A DNA stretch of 5,991 nucleotides from Enterobacteriaceae bacterium UBA3516 (GCA_002377245.1 DFPL01000340.1:6487-12477), one strand, 5' to 3'. Positions 1 through 5,991 are shown, numbered from the stretch's first letter. The notes: generated from the sequence alone by a model not told the origin. Program-made: numbers and translations.

Positions 1-48
1 ACGCCAGAACCCGTGAACGTACCAGGGTGAGGAGAAATATCTCCAAAA

Positions 49-948
49 TCACAACCGCGTCAGTGCCGCAAACGACGCCGCCAGGCTGTCAATCAGCGCC
101 CTCACCGCAGGCGGCAGGCCCTTACGGGTGGTGAACACCAGGTGAACAATCCCCGGCACGCTGCGCCACGCCGGGAAAATCTGCACCAGTTCTCCACACT
201 CCAGGGCGCGTTGACAATAGTGCTCCGGTAAAAAGGCGACGCCCAGACCCTCTTTCGCCGCACAGCGGACGGCAGAAAAATCACTACAGCTCATTACTGA
301 CGTATGGCGCAGTACCAGACTTTGCTTGTCGCTGTTTTCCAGCGGCCACTCGACTTCAAGATCGTCATCATTGGTACTGAGGGTGGGCAAATTATTCAGA
401 GCAGCAATATCGTTCCCGGCACGGCGCGCCAGTTCCGGGCTGGCAACCAGAATCCGATGCGAGATGCCCAGGGTGCGCATAATCAGTTCCGCATCGCTGT
501 TCAGCTGCGTACGCACGCGCAGGGCAACATCAATGCGCTCGTTAATCAAATCAACGGCCCGGTCAACGGCCACAATCTGTAGCCGCACCTTCGGGTAGCG
601 GCGCATATAGGCCATTAAGGTGTCGGCCACCACTTCCACCATACCGGTCGGGCAACTGAAACGCACCAGACCATGTGGCTCAGCGTGAGCGTTGACGATC
701 AGTGCTTCCGCCTGCTCCGCTTCCAGCAACATCGCCCGACAGCGCTGGTAAAAAGCCTCGCCCACCTCGGTAACGCGAAAGCGGCGGCTGGTGCGCTCAA
801 TCAGCCGCACGCCCAGACGTGACTCCAGCTCCGCCACCCGGCGGCTGAGCTTCGATTTGGGCTCATGCAAGGCCCTGCCTGCGGCGGCAAACCCGCCGTG
901 GCGCACCACTTCGGCAAAATAGCGGTAGTCATTCAGGTCGGTACGCAT
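49..948 (-). CDS. LysR-type transcriptional regulator, divergent from the SDR gene
   Basis: A 299-residue protein of normal LysR-family length. Residues about 3-62 form the N-terminal winged helix-turn-helix, with the characteristic run from FAEVVRHGGFAAAGRALHE to SKLSRRVAELESRLGVRLIE. Residues about 88-295 match the periplasmic-binding-protein-like effector domain, beginning near GLVRFSCPTGM. The ATG at 946-948 is supported by a GGAAAG ribosome binding site (reverse complement of 952-957) about six bases upstream. Family knowledge: such regulators usually bind the shared intergenic region, control the divergent gene in response to a small molecule and often repress themselves. The effector cannot be read from the sequence. 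The helix-turn-helix and spacing are intact, so the regulator looks functional although its likely target gene carries a stop codon. It resembles the CrgA/YafC-like branch of the family, but I cannot assign a gene name. Confidence 0.93.
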   Translation of the reverse strand: MRTDLNDYRYFAEVVRHGGFAAAGRALHEPKSKLSRRVAELESRLGVRLIERTSRRFRVTEVGEAFYQRCRAMLLEAEQAEALIVNAHAEPHGLVRFSCPTGMVEVVADTLMAYMRRYPKVRLQIVAVDRAVDLINERIDVALRVRTQLNSDAELIMRTLGISHRILVASPELARRAGNDIAALNNLPTLSTNDDDLEVEWPLENSDKQSLVLRHTSVMSCSDFSAVRCAAKEGLGVAFLPEHYCQRALECGELVQIFPAWRSVPGIVHLVFTTRKGLPPAVRALIDSLAASFAALTRL

Positions 949-1065
949 CGTCTTTCCATCGTTCCATTGGTAGAACGATAGGTAGCATATTTGCTCTCTT
1001 TTTGCACCATCGTTCCACTGGTATCTTCATTATCACTCACCCAACGGAACAAACCGGAGCGTAAA
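949..1065. promoter_or_regulatory. Divergent promoter/operator region between LysR regulator and SDR
   Basis: This 117-bp gap must hold the promoters of both divergent genes. At 958-979 there is a perfect inverted repeat, ATCGTTC then eight bases then GAACGAT, which fits the T-N11-A dyad bound by LysR-type proteins. At 1007-1023 the left side returns as CCATCGTTCCACTGGTA, matching 956-972 at 16 of 17 bases, but without the right arm. A full dyad plus a degenerate half site is the usual recognition-site plus activation-site layout of LysR operators. Promoter boxes are weak: TTGCAC at 1002-1007 is a possible -35 for the SDR, and AGCATA at 984-989 read in reverse (TATGCT) is a possible -10 for the regulator. 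The SDR ribosome binding site GGAG lies at 1056-1059. Confidence 0.7.
958..979. repeat. Inverted repeat, probable LysR-type operator (full dyad)
   Basis: The arms ATCGTTC (958-964) and GAACGAT (973-979) are exact reverse complements separated by eight bases. The dyad starts 10 bases upstream of the regulator's start codon, where binding would favour autoregulation. It is partly repeated at 1007-1023. Binding by the neighbouring regulator is inferred, not shown. Confidence 0.7.
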
Positions 1066-1815
1066 ATGAACAGATACAGCAATAAAGTGGTCGTGGTAAC
1101 AGGTGGCACCAGCGGTATTGGCCTGGCAACAGCAAAAGCGTTCGTGAATGAAGGCGCGCAAGTTTTCATTACCGGCCGTCGTCAGGAAGCGCTGTACTAA
1201 GCGGTGCAGGAGATTGGCGGCAGCGTGGTCGGCGTGCGGGGCGATATGGGTAAACTGGGCGATATCGACCACCTGTACGACGTGATTCAACAGCAGCACG
1301 GGCAGATCGATGTGCTGGTGGCAAACGCCGGCGGCGGTGACTTTGCCGCACTGGGCGAAATTACCGAGCAGCACTACGAACAGACCTTTAACACCAACGT
1401 GAAAGGCGTGCTCTTTACGGTACAAAAAGCCCTGCCGCTGCTGAAAGACGGCGCTTCCATCGTGATGACCGCCTCCACCACCAGTGTCAAAGGCACCCCA
1501 GGATTTAGCGTTTACTCGGCGACCAAAGCAGCAGTGCGTAACTTCGCGCGTAGCTGGATTCTGGATCTCAAACCGCGCCGTATTCGCGTTAACGCCGTCA
1601 GCCCGGGCCTGACCGACACCGCCGGTCTGAATGAACTCTTCGGCGGCGGCGAACAGGCGGAAGGCACCAAATCCTGGCTTTCCGAGCAGGTCCCGTCAGG
1701 GCGCATTGGTCAACCGTCTGAAGTCGCCAGCGCGGTGCTGTTCCTTGCCTCCGATGACGCAAGTTATATCAACGGCATCGAACTGTTCGTCGACGGCGGC
1801 CTGGCACAGATTTGA
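1066..1815 (+). pseudogene. SDR-family NAD(P)-dependent oxidoreductase, interrupted by an in-frame TAA at codon 45
   Basis: Read through the stop, this frame encodes about 249 residues, the normal size of a classical short-chain dehydrogenase/reductase. All core motifs are present: the cofactor-binding TGGTSGIG (residues 12-19), NAGG (87-90), catalytic Ser137, and Tyr150/Lys154 in YSATK, followed by SPG (179-181) and a normal C-terminus ending VDGGLAQI. The ATG at 1066 has a GGAG site six bases upstream. The TAA at 1198-1200 falls in the RRQEAL region after beta-2, where family members normally continue unbroken. The frame is intact on both sides, so this is a point lesion, not a frameshift. 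The only in-frame restart nearby is GTG 1204; its best upstream Shine-Dalgarno (AGGAAG, 1184-1189) is 14 bases away, and the product would lack the first Rossmann strand and glycine motif. No functional enzyme is therefore expected as sequenced. The substrate is unknown. A base-calling error is the main alternative. Confidence 0.85.
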
Positions 1816-1825
1816 TGAAGAAACT

Positions 1826-1855
1826 GCCCCGTGTTGGCTGTGTGAAATACGGGGC
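1826..1855 (+). other. Hairpin just downstream of the SDR, no T run
   Basis: GCCCCGT (1826-1832) and ACGGGGC (1849-1855) are exact reverse complements. Three further inner pairs (one G-T, two T-A) leave a loop of about ten bases. The hairpin begins 10 bases after the SDR stop, which suggests transcript termination or 3'-end protection. It is followed by AACTCGTG rather than a T tract, so it is not a canonical intrinsic terminator. Confidence 0.5.
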
Positions 1856-1942
1856 AACTCGTGTCAGGTTGGCGAATAATTTAAGCCGGGTTTGGAACAC
1901 ATCAAATCAAGGAAATGGCTTTTATAAAATCCCAAACAACCC

Positions 1943-1963
1943 CTTATGCCTTATACGCATAAG
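1943..1963. repeat. Inverted repeat CTTATGC-N7-GCATAAG, candidate operator
   Basis: The arms at 1943-1949 and 1957-1963 are exact reverse complements around the seven-base spacer CTTATAC, which itself begins like the left arm. The dyad lies about 60 bases upstream of the best -10 candidate, a usual position for an activator site. The binding protein is unknown. Confidence 0.5.
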
Positions 1964-2042
1964 CATTCCTGGTATATCTAGATACGTCCCGAATTACCTC
2001 GTGGTAGACTCCATCTCATTAATATAGTTTATGTCGTTTAAC

Positions 2043-2070
2043 TTATTACAACTGAAAGTAATAATTTCAG
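2043..2070 (+). promoter_or_regulatory. Two overlapping, mutually exclusive hairpins before the permease ribosome binding site
   Basis: Hairpin A pairs TTATTAC (2043-2049) with GTAATAA (2058-2064). Hairpin B pairs CTGAAA (2052-2057) with TTTCAG (2065-2070). The loop of A contains the left arm of B, and the loop of B is the right arm of A, so only one can form at a time. B ends directly against the GGAAGG ribosome binding site at 2071. This may be a translational switch or simply overlapping protein-binding dyads. The stems are AT-rich and weak, so RNA function is uncertain. Confidence 0.4.
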
Positions 2071-2082
2071 GGAAGGTGACGT

Positions 2083-2781
2083 GTGCCTGATTGGTTGTCT
2101 TTAGCGCTCGATTCATTTTGGCCGATGCTGTACGCCGGACTGACGTTTACTATTCCCTTAACGCTTATTACTTTTGTTCTCGGGTTAATTCTTGGGTTTA
2201 TTGTTGCATTAATTCGGTTATATGGGCCTGCGCCGCTAAAAAGCCTGGTGCGCTTTTATGTCTGGATTATTCGCGGCACACCTTTATTGGTGCAACTGTT
2301 CCTTATTTTCTATGCGCTGCCTAATGCCGGTATCACCCTGGATGCGTTCCCGTCCGCAGTGATTGGTTTTACGCTGAATATCGGCGCATACACCTCAGAA
2401 GTGATCCGCGCCACGCTGCTGTCCGTGCCGAAAGGGCAGTGGGAAGCGGCGCACTCTATCAGTATGAGCTGGAGCCAGTCGCTGCGCCATATCATCCTGC
2501 CGCAGGCTGCACGCGTCGCGGTGCCACCGCTTTCCAATACCTTTATTTCTCTGGTGAAAGACACCTCGCTGGCCTCGGTCATTACCGTGCCGGAGATGTT
2601 CCTCGCCGCCCAGCGTATTGCAGCGGTAACCTACCAGCCATTAATTTTGTATACCGAAGCCGCCATTCTTTATTTACTGATCAGCTCTGTTTTATCGTAT
2701 TTACAGTCGCGCCTGGAAGTTCGCTTAGAAAGAAATACCGTAATGAAGGAAAATTATAATGATAACGCTCTCCGGACTTGA
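2083..2781 (+). CDS. Amino acid ABC transporter permease, HisM/YecS family (cystine-type likely)
   Basis: A 232-residue inner-membrane permease that would dimerise to form the channel of an amino acid importer. Hydrophobic segments lie at about residues 15-44, 55-80, 88-110, 150-180 and 186-206. The GTPLLVQLFLIFYALP stretch (66-81) and the PPLSNTFISLVKDTSLAS stretch (148-165) are typical of the HisMQ family and close to E. coli YecS from memory. The cytoplasmic EAA loop that docks the ATPase is at 121-140 (EAA...HIILP), but the usual glycine seven positions in is Ser127. The start is GTG at 2083 with GGAAGG six bases upstream; no ATG fits better. The end overlaps the ATPase gene by 23 bp, implying coupled translation. 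Only one permease gene is present, consistent with a homodimer as in cystine systems. The substrate is inferred. Confidence 0.92.
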   Translation: MPDWLSLALDSFWPMLYAGLTFTIPLTLITFVLGLILGFIVALIRLYGPAPLKSLVRFYVWIIRGTPLLVQLFLIFYALPNAGITLDAFPSAVIGFTLNIGAYTSEVIRATLLSVPKGQWEAAHSISMSWSQSLRHIILPQAARVAVPPLSNTFISLVKDTSLASVITVPEMFLAAQRIAAVTYQPLILYTEAAILYLLISSVLSYLQSRLEVRLERNTVMKENYNDNALRT

Positions 2782-3526
2782 GAAAAGCTTTGGCTCGCAA
2801 AAAGTCTTACACGATATTTCTCTTTCCCTACCGGAAGGGAGCGTCACGGCATTAATTGGCCCTTCCGGTAGTGGCAAGAGCACACTATTACGCTGTGTGA
2901 ATTTGCTGGAAATACCGCAGGCCGGAACGGTACAAATCGGTAATGAAGAAATTTCATTTAACGGCCACGTTAAAACAAAGAAAAAAGATATTCGGCGTAT
3001 TTGCCAGCAGACCGGGATGGTCTTTCAGAATTTCCAGTTATTCCCGCACTTAACGGTGCTGGAAAACATCATGCGTGGGCTGGTGGTGGTGCAAAAATGG
3101 CCAGTCGCCAGAGCGACCGCTCGCGCTGAAGAGTTGCTGACCAAAGTCGGCATGTTGCATAAGCGCGATGCGTGGCCTGCCATGCTTTCCGGTGGTCAGC
3201 AACAGCGTGTGGCCATTGCCCGTGCGCTGGCCCCTTCGCCCAAAGTCCTCCTTTGCGACGAGCCCACCTCGGCACTCGACCCTGAGCTGTCGCTGGAAGT
3301 GGTTGCTGTCCTGCGCCAGCTTGCGCAGGAAGGTACCACCATGTTGATGGCGACCCATGACTTACGCCTGGCGGCGAATATTGCCAATCAGGTGGTCTTT
3401 CTGGAGTCCGGGCACATTGTGGAGAGTGGCACCTCAAAGGCCATTTTCACCCAGGCGAAAAAAACGCGAACGCAGCTGTTTATTTCCACCCTGACCGACA
3501 CGCTTCCCGATTCCTGGGAAATTTAA
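2759..3526 (+). CDS. Amino acid ABC transporter ATP-binding protein
   Basis: A 255-residue cytoplasmic ATPase that powers the importer, of the usual length for polar amino acid (HisP/GlnQ/YecC type) subunits. Motifs in order: Walker A GPSGSGKST (34-42), Q-loop Gln90 in MVFQNFQLFPHLTV, ABC signature LSGGQQQR (143-150), Walker B VLLCDE (163-168) with catalytic Glu168, D-loop SALD (171-174) and switch His200 in ATHD. All catalytic residues are intact. The start ATG at 2759 lies inside the 3' end of the permease gene, with GAAGGA eight bases upstream. The next gene, for the binding protein, follows after about 35 bases. The residues about 69-82 between the Walker A and Q-loop are lysine-rich, as in some HisP-like proteins. 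Function is secure; the substrate depends on the binding protein. Confidence 0.96.
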   Translation: MITLSGLEKSFGSQKVLHDISLSLPEGSVTALIGPSGSGKSTLLRCVNLLEIPQAGTVQIGNEEISFNGHVKTKKKDIRRICQQTGMVFQNFQLFPHLTVLENIMRGLVVVQKWPVARATARAEELLTKVGMLHKRDAWPAMLSGGQQQRVAIARALAPSPKVLLCDEPTSALDPELSLEVVAVLRQLAQEGTTMLMATHDLRLAANIANQVVFLESGHIVESGTSKAIFTQAKKTRTQLFISTLTDTLPDSWEI

Positions 3527-3562
3527 AACAACAACACGGCATTCACTATTTAGGAGTTAATG

Positions 3563-4336
3563 ATGAAAGTATTCGCGACTGCACTACTGGCGACCGCCAT
3601 TCAACTGAGTGCCTCTCATGCGGCCTTTGCCGCTGACGATCTGGCCAGCATCAAGTCTGCCGGGGTGTTTAAAATCGGTACCGAAGGCACCTATCCGCCG
3701 TTCACCTACCATGATGCCTCCGGCAAACTGGTGGGGTTTGACGTGGAGATCGGCCAGGAAATTGCCAAACGTATCGGCGTGAAGGCAGAGTTTGTTGAAA
3801 GTAAATGGGATGGCCTGGTGGCCGGGCTGGATGCCAAACGTTATGACGCGGTAATTAACCAGGTCTCAATCACCCCTGAACGAAAGGCAAAATTCGATTT
3901 CTCCGAGCCGTATATCTCCTCCAAAGCGGTGCTGATCGTCAACAGTAATAATTCGGCGATCAAAACGTTTGACGATCTGAAAGGGAAGAAATCTGCCCAT
4001 ACCCTGACCAGTAACTATGCGCAACTGGCGCGTAAATACGGTGCCGAAGTAGTGGGAACCGATGGCTTCGATCAATCCGTTTCACTGGTTGCGCAAGGCC
4101 GTGCCGATGCCACCATCAACGACAACCTGTCGTTCCTCGACTTCAAAAAGCACAAGCCGGATGCGCCAGTGAAAATTGTGGCGTCGCAAAGCGATGCAGA
4201 ACAGGTTGGGGTGCTGATTCGTAAAGACAACGCAGCGTTGCAGCAGTCGATCAACAAGGCGCTGGAGAGCATTAAATCTGACGGGACTTACCAGAAAATC
4301 TCCAACACCTATTTTGGCACGGACGTCTCAAAATAA
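3563..4336 (+). CDS. Periplasmic amino acid-binding protein of the ABC importer (cystine-type likely)
   Basis: A type 3 solute-binding protein that captures an amino acid in the periplasm and delivers it to the permease. A Sec signal peptide with a basic start, a hydrophobic core and an AFA cleavage site is present; mature protein should begin ADDLAS. No lipobox cysteine is seen, so it is soluble. Family hallmarks include EGTYPPFTY, GFDVEIGQEIAKRIG, WDGLVAGLDAKRYDAVINQVSIT, the ligand carboxylate-binding Arg in TPERK, and FDFSEPY. These resemble the E. coli cystine-binding protein FliY/TcyJ more than glutamine or histidine binders, hence the cystine suggestion. Two adjacent ATGs occur at 3560 and 3563. 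The GGAG at 3553-3556 is only three bases from the first and six from the second, so 3563 (257 residues) is preferred. A terminator hairpin follows directly. Confidence 0.93.
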   Translation: MKVFATALLATAIQLSASHAAFAADDLASIKSAGVFKIGTEGTYPPFTYHDASGKLVGFDVEIGQEIAKRIGVKAEFVESKWDGLVAGLDAKRYDAVINQVSITPERKAKFDFSEPYISSKAVLIVNSNNSAIKTFDDLKGKKSAHTLTSNYAQLARKYGAEVVGTDGFDQSVSLVAQGRADATINDNLSFLDFKKHKPDAPVKIVASQSDAEQVGVLIRKDNAALQQSINKALESIKSDGTYQKISNTYFGTDVSK

Positions 4337-4339
4337 GCC

Positions 4340-4370
4340 GCTCCCCCGCTGTCATGGCGGGGAGCCTTTT
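4340..4370 (+). terminator. Probable intrinsic terminator of the ABC operon
   Basis: GCTCCCC (4340-4346) pairs with GGGGAGC (4359-4365). Two more pairs form after a one-base bulge, and TTTT follows at 4367-4370. It starts four bases after the binding-protein stop codon. The T run is short, so termination may be incomplete. Confidence 0.75.
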
Positions 4371-4408
4371 CGAGGCTAATGGAGAAGACGGGCAAACTTT
4401 TGCGGAAT

Positions 4409-4454
4409 AAAAAAGGCGGCAGTCGTTCAGGAGGGTGGAGTCCAGACTGCCGCC
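4409..4454 (-). terminator. Strong intrinsic terminator of the minus-strand MFS operon
   Basis: GGCGGCAGTC (4415-4424) and GACTGCCGCC (4445-4454) are exact reverse complements with a 20-base loop. Read on the minus strand, the stem is followed by six T residues (complement of 4409-4414). It begins 18 bases after the MFS stop codon, which is itself doubled (TAG then TAA). Very little T follows on the plus strand, so it acts mainly on the minus-strand transcript. Confidence 0.88.
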
Positions 4455-4472
4455 AAACAGGCACTGCGGTTA

Positions 4473-5630
4473 CTACGCTTTTTCTCTTATTATCATTGCA
4501 AGGATAAGGAAGACGACCACGAAGGCGATGATGAAGTTAAAGCCGGTGGCGATACCGTAGCTGTCAGATATCTGACCAATCACTGAACCTGCCAGCGCGC
4601 CGCCGAAGCCTGAGGCGACATAAATCAGCCCCATCACCGAACCGCTTTTGGTGGTTAAACGGGTAGCAATGGCCGCCGCCGTTGGGAACAGCACCGACAT
4701 GGCAAATCCGAACAGCATAAACAGATAGACGAACTCGACGGCCAGCATCCGGCTGACGATGATGGAGGCCAGCGACAGCACTGAGAACCAGATTAATGTC
4801 CTGCGCTCGCCCAGCTTCAGAGTGATAAATCCGCCGATCACGCGTCCAATGGTAAACAGGCCCGCAAAGGAAGAGATCACATAAGCGGCTTTGGCGGCTT
4901 TGCCGGCGGCATCCAGCCCGTCGATATCCAGCGCGGCATAGAAAATTGGGAAGAAATTCAGGAATGCGGCTTCGGCGGCCACGTAGAACAGCAAAAACGC
5001 GATAACAATCATCACATCTTTCTGCCCCAGCAGCTGCACAAAGTCACCGACCTGCATGGAAGACTGGGCCCTGTTTTCTAATTTCAGGGTGCTCAACACC
5101 AGTACCAGTACCGCCACAATCACGGCGATGCCGACATAGAAGCTGCGCCATGAGACGCTGTTGGCGAACAATTGGTGCAAAATCAGCGGGGTCACAATCA
5201 TCCCGACGCCGAACATCGCATTCGAGATGTTGAACATCATCCCGGCTTTTTCTTTATAGAACGTCGGAATGACGGTCACGATCGACACCATCATTGAGCC
5301 AATTCCCAGGCCGATAACCAGATAGAAACCGAAGAACAGCGCGACCGTGTAGGCCAGGCTGGTCCCCATCAGGCCGACTATCATCAGCAATGAGCCAATC
5401 AGCATCATCACTTTGAGGCCTTTTTTATCGGTCAGGTAGCCGGTCAGTAAACTGGAGATCAGGAAGCCAATCTGGAACAGCGTGATAAGCGTACCCACCT
5501 GGCCCAAATTGAGGTCGATGCTGTGTTGTACCTGTTCTAGAATCAGCCCTTTGGTGTTTTGAATGCCGCCCAGTAAAAACATGGTCATAAACAGCAGGAA
5601 AAAGACCTTCCACTTCTGCGCGTTAGTCAT
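4473..5630 (-). CDS. Major facilitator superfamily transporter, sugar-type suggested
   Basis: A 385-residue integral inner-membrane protein with about twelve hydrophobic segments in two halves, separated by a polar loop near residues 181-203 (LKLENRAQ to LGQKD). The MFS motif A between helices 2 and 3 is clear: GYLTDKKGLK at 64-73. A weaker second-half counterpart reads GGFITLKLGERR. The overall look, including GLILEQVQ near the start and the YVASGFGGALAGSVIGQ helix near the end, is reminiscent of fucose permease/TsgA-like carriers, so a sugar or related solute carried by proton symport is a reasonable guess. ATG at 5628-5630 overlaps the upstream gene's stop as ATGA, with an AGGAG site seven bases upstream inside that gene. 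This indicates translational coupling and a shared function with the upstream protein. The gene ends at a strong terminator. Confidence 0.9.
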   Translation of the reverse strand: MTNAQKWKVFFLLFMTMFLLGGIQNTKGLILEQVQHSIDLNLGQVGTLITLFQIGFLISSLLTGYLTDKKGLKVMMLIGSLLMIVGLMGTSLAYTVALFFGFYLVIGLGIGSMMVSIVTVIPTFYKEKAGMMFNISNAMFGVGMIVTPLILHQLFANSVSWRSFYVGIAVIVAVLVLVLSTLKLENRAQSSMQVGDFVQLLGQKDVMIVIAFLLFYVAAEAAFLNFFPIFYAALDIDGLDAAGKAAKAAYVISSFAGLFTIGRVIGGFITLKLGERRTLIWFSVLSLASIIVSRMLAVEFVYLFMLFGFAMSVLFPTAAAIATRLTTKSGSVMGLIYVASGFGGALAGSVIGQISDSYGIATGFNFIIAFVVVFLILAMIIREKA

Positions 5631-5991
5631 TGTTCAGCTCCTTTGTTTTTTTCTTCCTCGCCGATAGCGTCAAACAGCGCCTGGTCGGCCCATCCATAGC
5701 AGTAATAAAGCAGGTCGTCGCAGGCACTCGCTTTGGCTGCGTGCACGGCGTCAAGCAGTTCATCGGGCGGTAAATTCCACATCTGAATACCGCTGAAGAT
5801 AAAGGTGCCCGGCTGAGAAAGTTGCCGCACCCGATCGTTTTGTTCTTTGACGAAACGAATCGGGAAACCAGATCGTTTGAAGTCGGCGTAGGTCAGGTCG
5901 TAGGGCAGGTCGAACAGTTTTTTCACAGCCGAGAAGGCCAGCTCCTGGGTGTCTTCATCGCCGGCGAAGAAATTAACCAGCCCCTGCACAT
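5627..5991 (-). CDS. C-terminal part of an unrecognised protein, possibly TIM-barrel hydrolase-like; runs off the window
   Basis: At least 120 residues are visible and the frame is still open at the right edge, so the start is missing; the GTG at 5987-5989 is probably internal. The protein is soluble-looking, with no membrane segment and a charged C-terminus (IGEEEKNKGAEQ). Two stretches stand out: FIFSGIQMWNLPPDELLDAV, and ASACDDLLYYCYGWADQALF. A strand ending in G-[IQ]-[QM]-W, a helix, then a strand ending YYCYGW would fit late beta-alpha units of a TIM barrel, as in glycoside hydrolases. This is a weak inference from pattern alone, and I do not recognise the family. Its ATGA overlap with the MFS transporter suggests that it acts on the solute that carrier brings in. 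Confidence 0.75.
   Translation of the reverse strand, partial: VQGLVNFFAGDEDTQELAFSAVKKLFDLPYDLTYADFKRSGFPIRFVKEQNDRVRQLSQPGTFIFSGIQMWNLPPDELLDAVHAAKASACDDLLYYCYGWADQALFDAIGEEEKNKGAEQ

Larger units (their letters stand above)
1856..2082 (+). promoter_or_regulatory. AT-rich upstream region and leader of the ABC operon
   Basis: This non-coding stretch must contain the operon promoter and is markedly more AT-rich than the flanking genes. It holds several dyads: TTTTATAAAA (1920-1929), CTTATGC/GCATAAG (1943-1963), TATCTAGATA (1975-1984), and two overlapping hairpins at 2043-2070. The best -10 candidate is TATAGT at 2023-2028, but no good -35 lies 16-18 bases upstream. This would suit an activator-dependent promoter. 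The permease ribosome binding site GGAAGG is at 2071-2076. Control by a sulfur-starvation regulator such as CysB is a guess from the cystine-like transporter downstream; I cannot confirm a CysB site by eye. Confidence 0.5.

Noticed and set aside
31..44. Small hairpin GGAGA-AATA-TCTCC just after the LysR gene end
   Set aside because: The stem is only five pairs and is not followed by a T run on either strand; not a supportable terminator.
304..598. Plus-strand open frames of about 90 codons inside the LysR gene
   Set aside because: They lie antisense to a well-supported gene, have no recognisable domain and look like chance open frames.
1198..1200. Programmed stop-codon readthrough in the SDR
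   Set aside because: The stop is TAA, the least readily read through, with no obvious stimulatory structure and no precedent in SDR enzymes; mutation or sequence error is simpler.
1033..1425. Minus-strand open frame of 130 codons opposite the SDR gene
   Set aside because: It overlaps the SDR coding frame and its composition reflects the antisense of that gene; no domain or convincing ribosome binding site.
1204..1815. Separate 203-residue gene starting at GTG 1204
   Set aside because: It is the tail of the interrupted SDR: it lacks the cofactor glycine motif and has no well-spaced ribosome binding site, so it is covered by the pseudogene entry.
1812..2027. Small plus-strand open frame in the SDR-ABC gap
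   Set aside because: Although ATG overlaps the SDR stop, the translation has no domain and runs through the repeat-rich, AT-rich regulatory region; chance frame more likely.
3050..3437. Minus-strand open frames of about 100-120 codons opposite the ABC ATPase
   Set aside because: They are antisense to a gene with all catalytic motifs intact and show no family features.

Overview
The window looks like chromosomal DNA of an enteric gammaproteobacterium (Enterobacteriaceae, in the broad Klebsiella/Enterobacter/Citrobacter/Kosakonia range). This rests on moderate GC content, enteric-style codon use, Shine-Dalgarno sites close to AGGAG, and proteins that resemble known enteric families. The species cannot be fixed from the sequence alone. 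I see no insertion sequence, phage gene, CRISPR array, tRNA or rRNA.

Left part (1-1815): a LysR-type regulator on the minus strand is divergent from a short-chain dehydrogenase/reductase (SDR) gene on the plus strand. The 117-bp gap between them carries a clear operator-like arrangement: a perfect 7-bp-arm inverted repeat next to the regulator, and a 16/17 direct copy of its left side 51 bp further on, next to the SDR. The SDR has every family motif, but an in-frame TAA replaces codon 45, so as sequenced it is a pseudogene, or the base calls are wrong at that spot.

Middle part (1816-4370): an AT-rich 267-bp intergenic region rich in inverted repeats leads into a compact three-gene ABC importer operon: inner-membrane permease (GTG start), ATPase (23-bp overlap with the permease) and periplasmic binding protein. 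All three belong to the polar amino acid uptake family and most resemble cystine-type (FliY/YecS, Tcy) systems; the substrate is an inference. The leader just before the permease ribosome binding site contains two overlapping, mutually exclusive hairpins. A GC-rich hairpin followed by a short T run closes the operon.

Right part (4409-5991): on the minus strand, a gene of unrecognised function that runs off the right edge overlaps by ATGA with a 385-residue major facilitator superfamily (MFS) transporter, which ends at a strong 10-bp-stem terminator. The pair is probably a small uptake-plus-processing operon converging on the ABC operon.

Most of the content is ordinary enteric metabolism and transport. 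The points most worth checking are the nonsense codon in the SDR, the paired LysR operator repeats and the alternative hairpins in the ABC leader. I did not find convincing evidence of a wholly new system.
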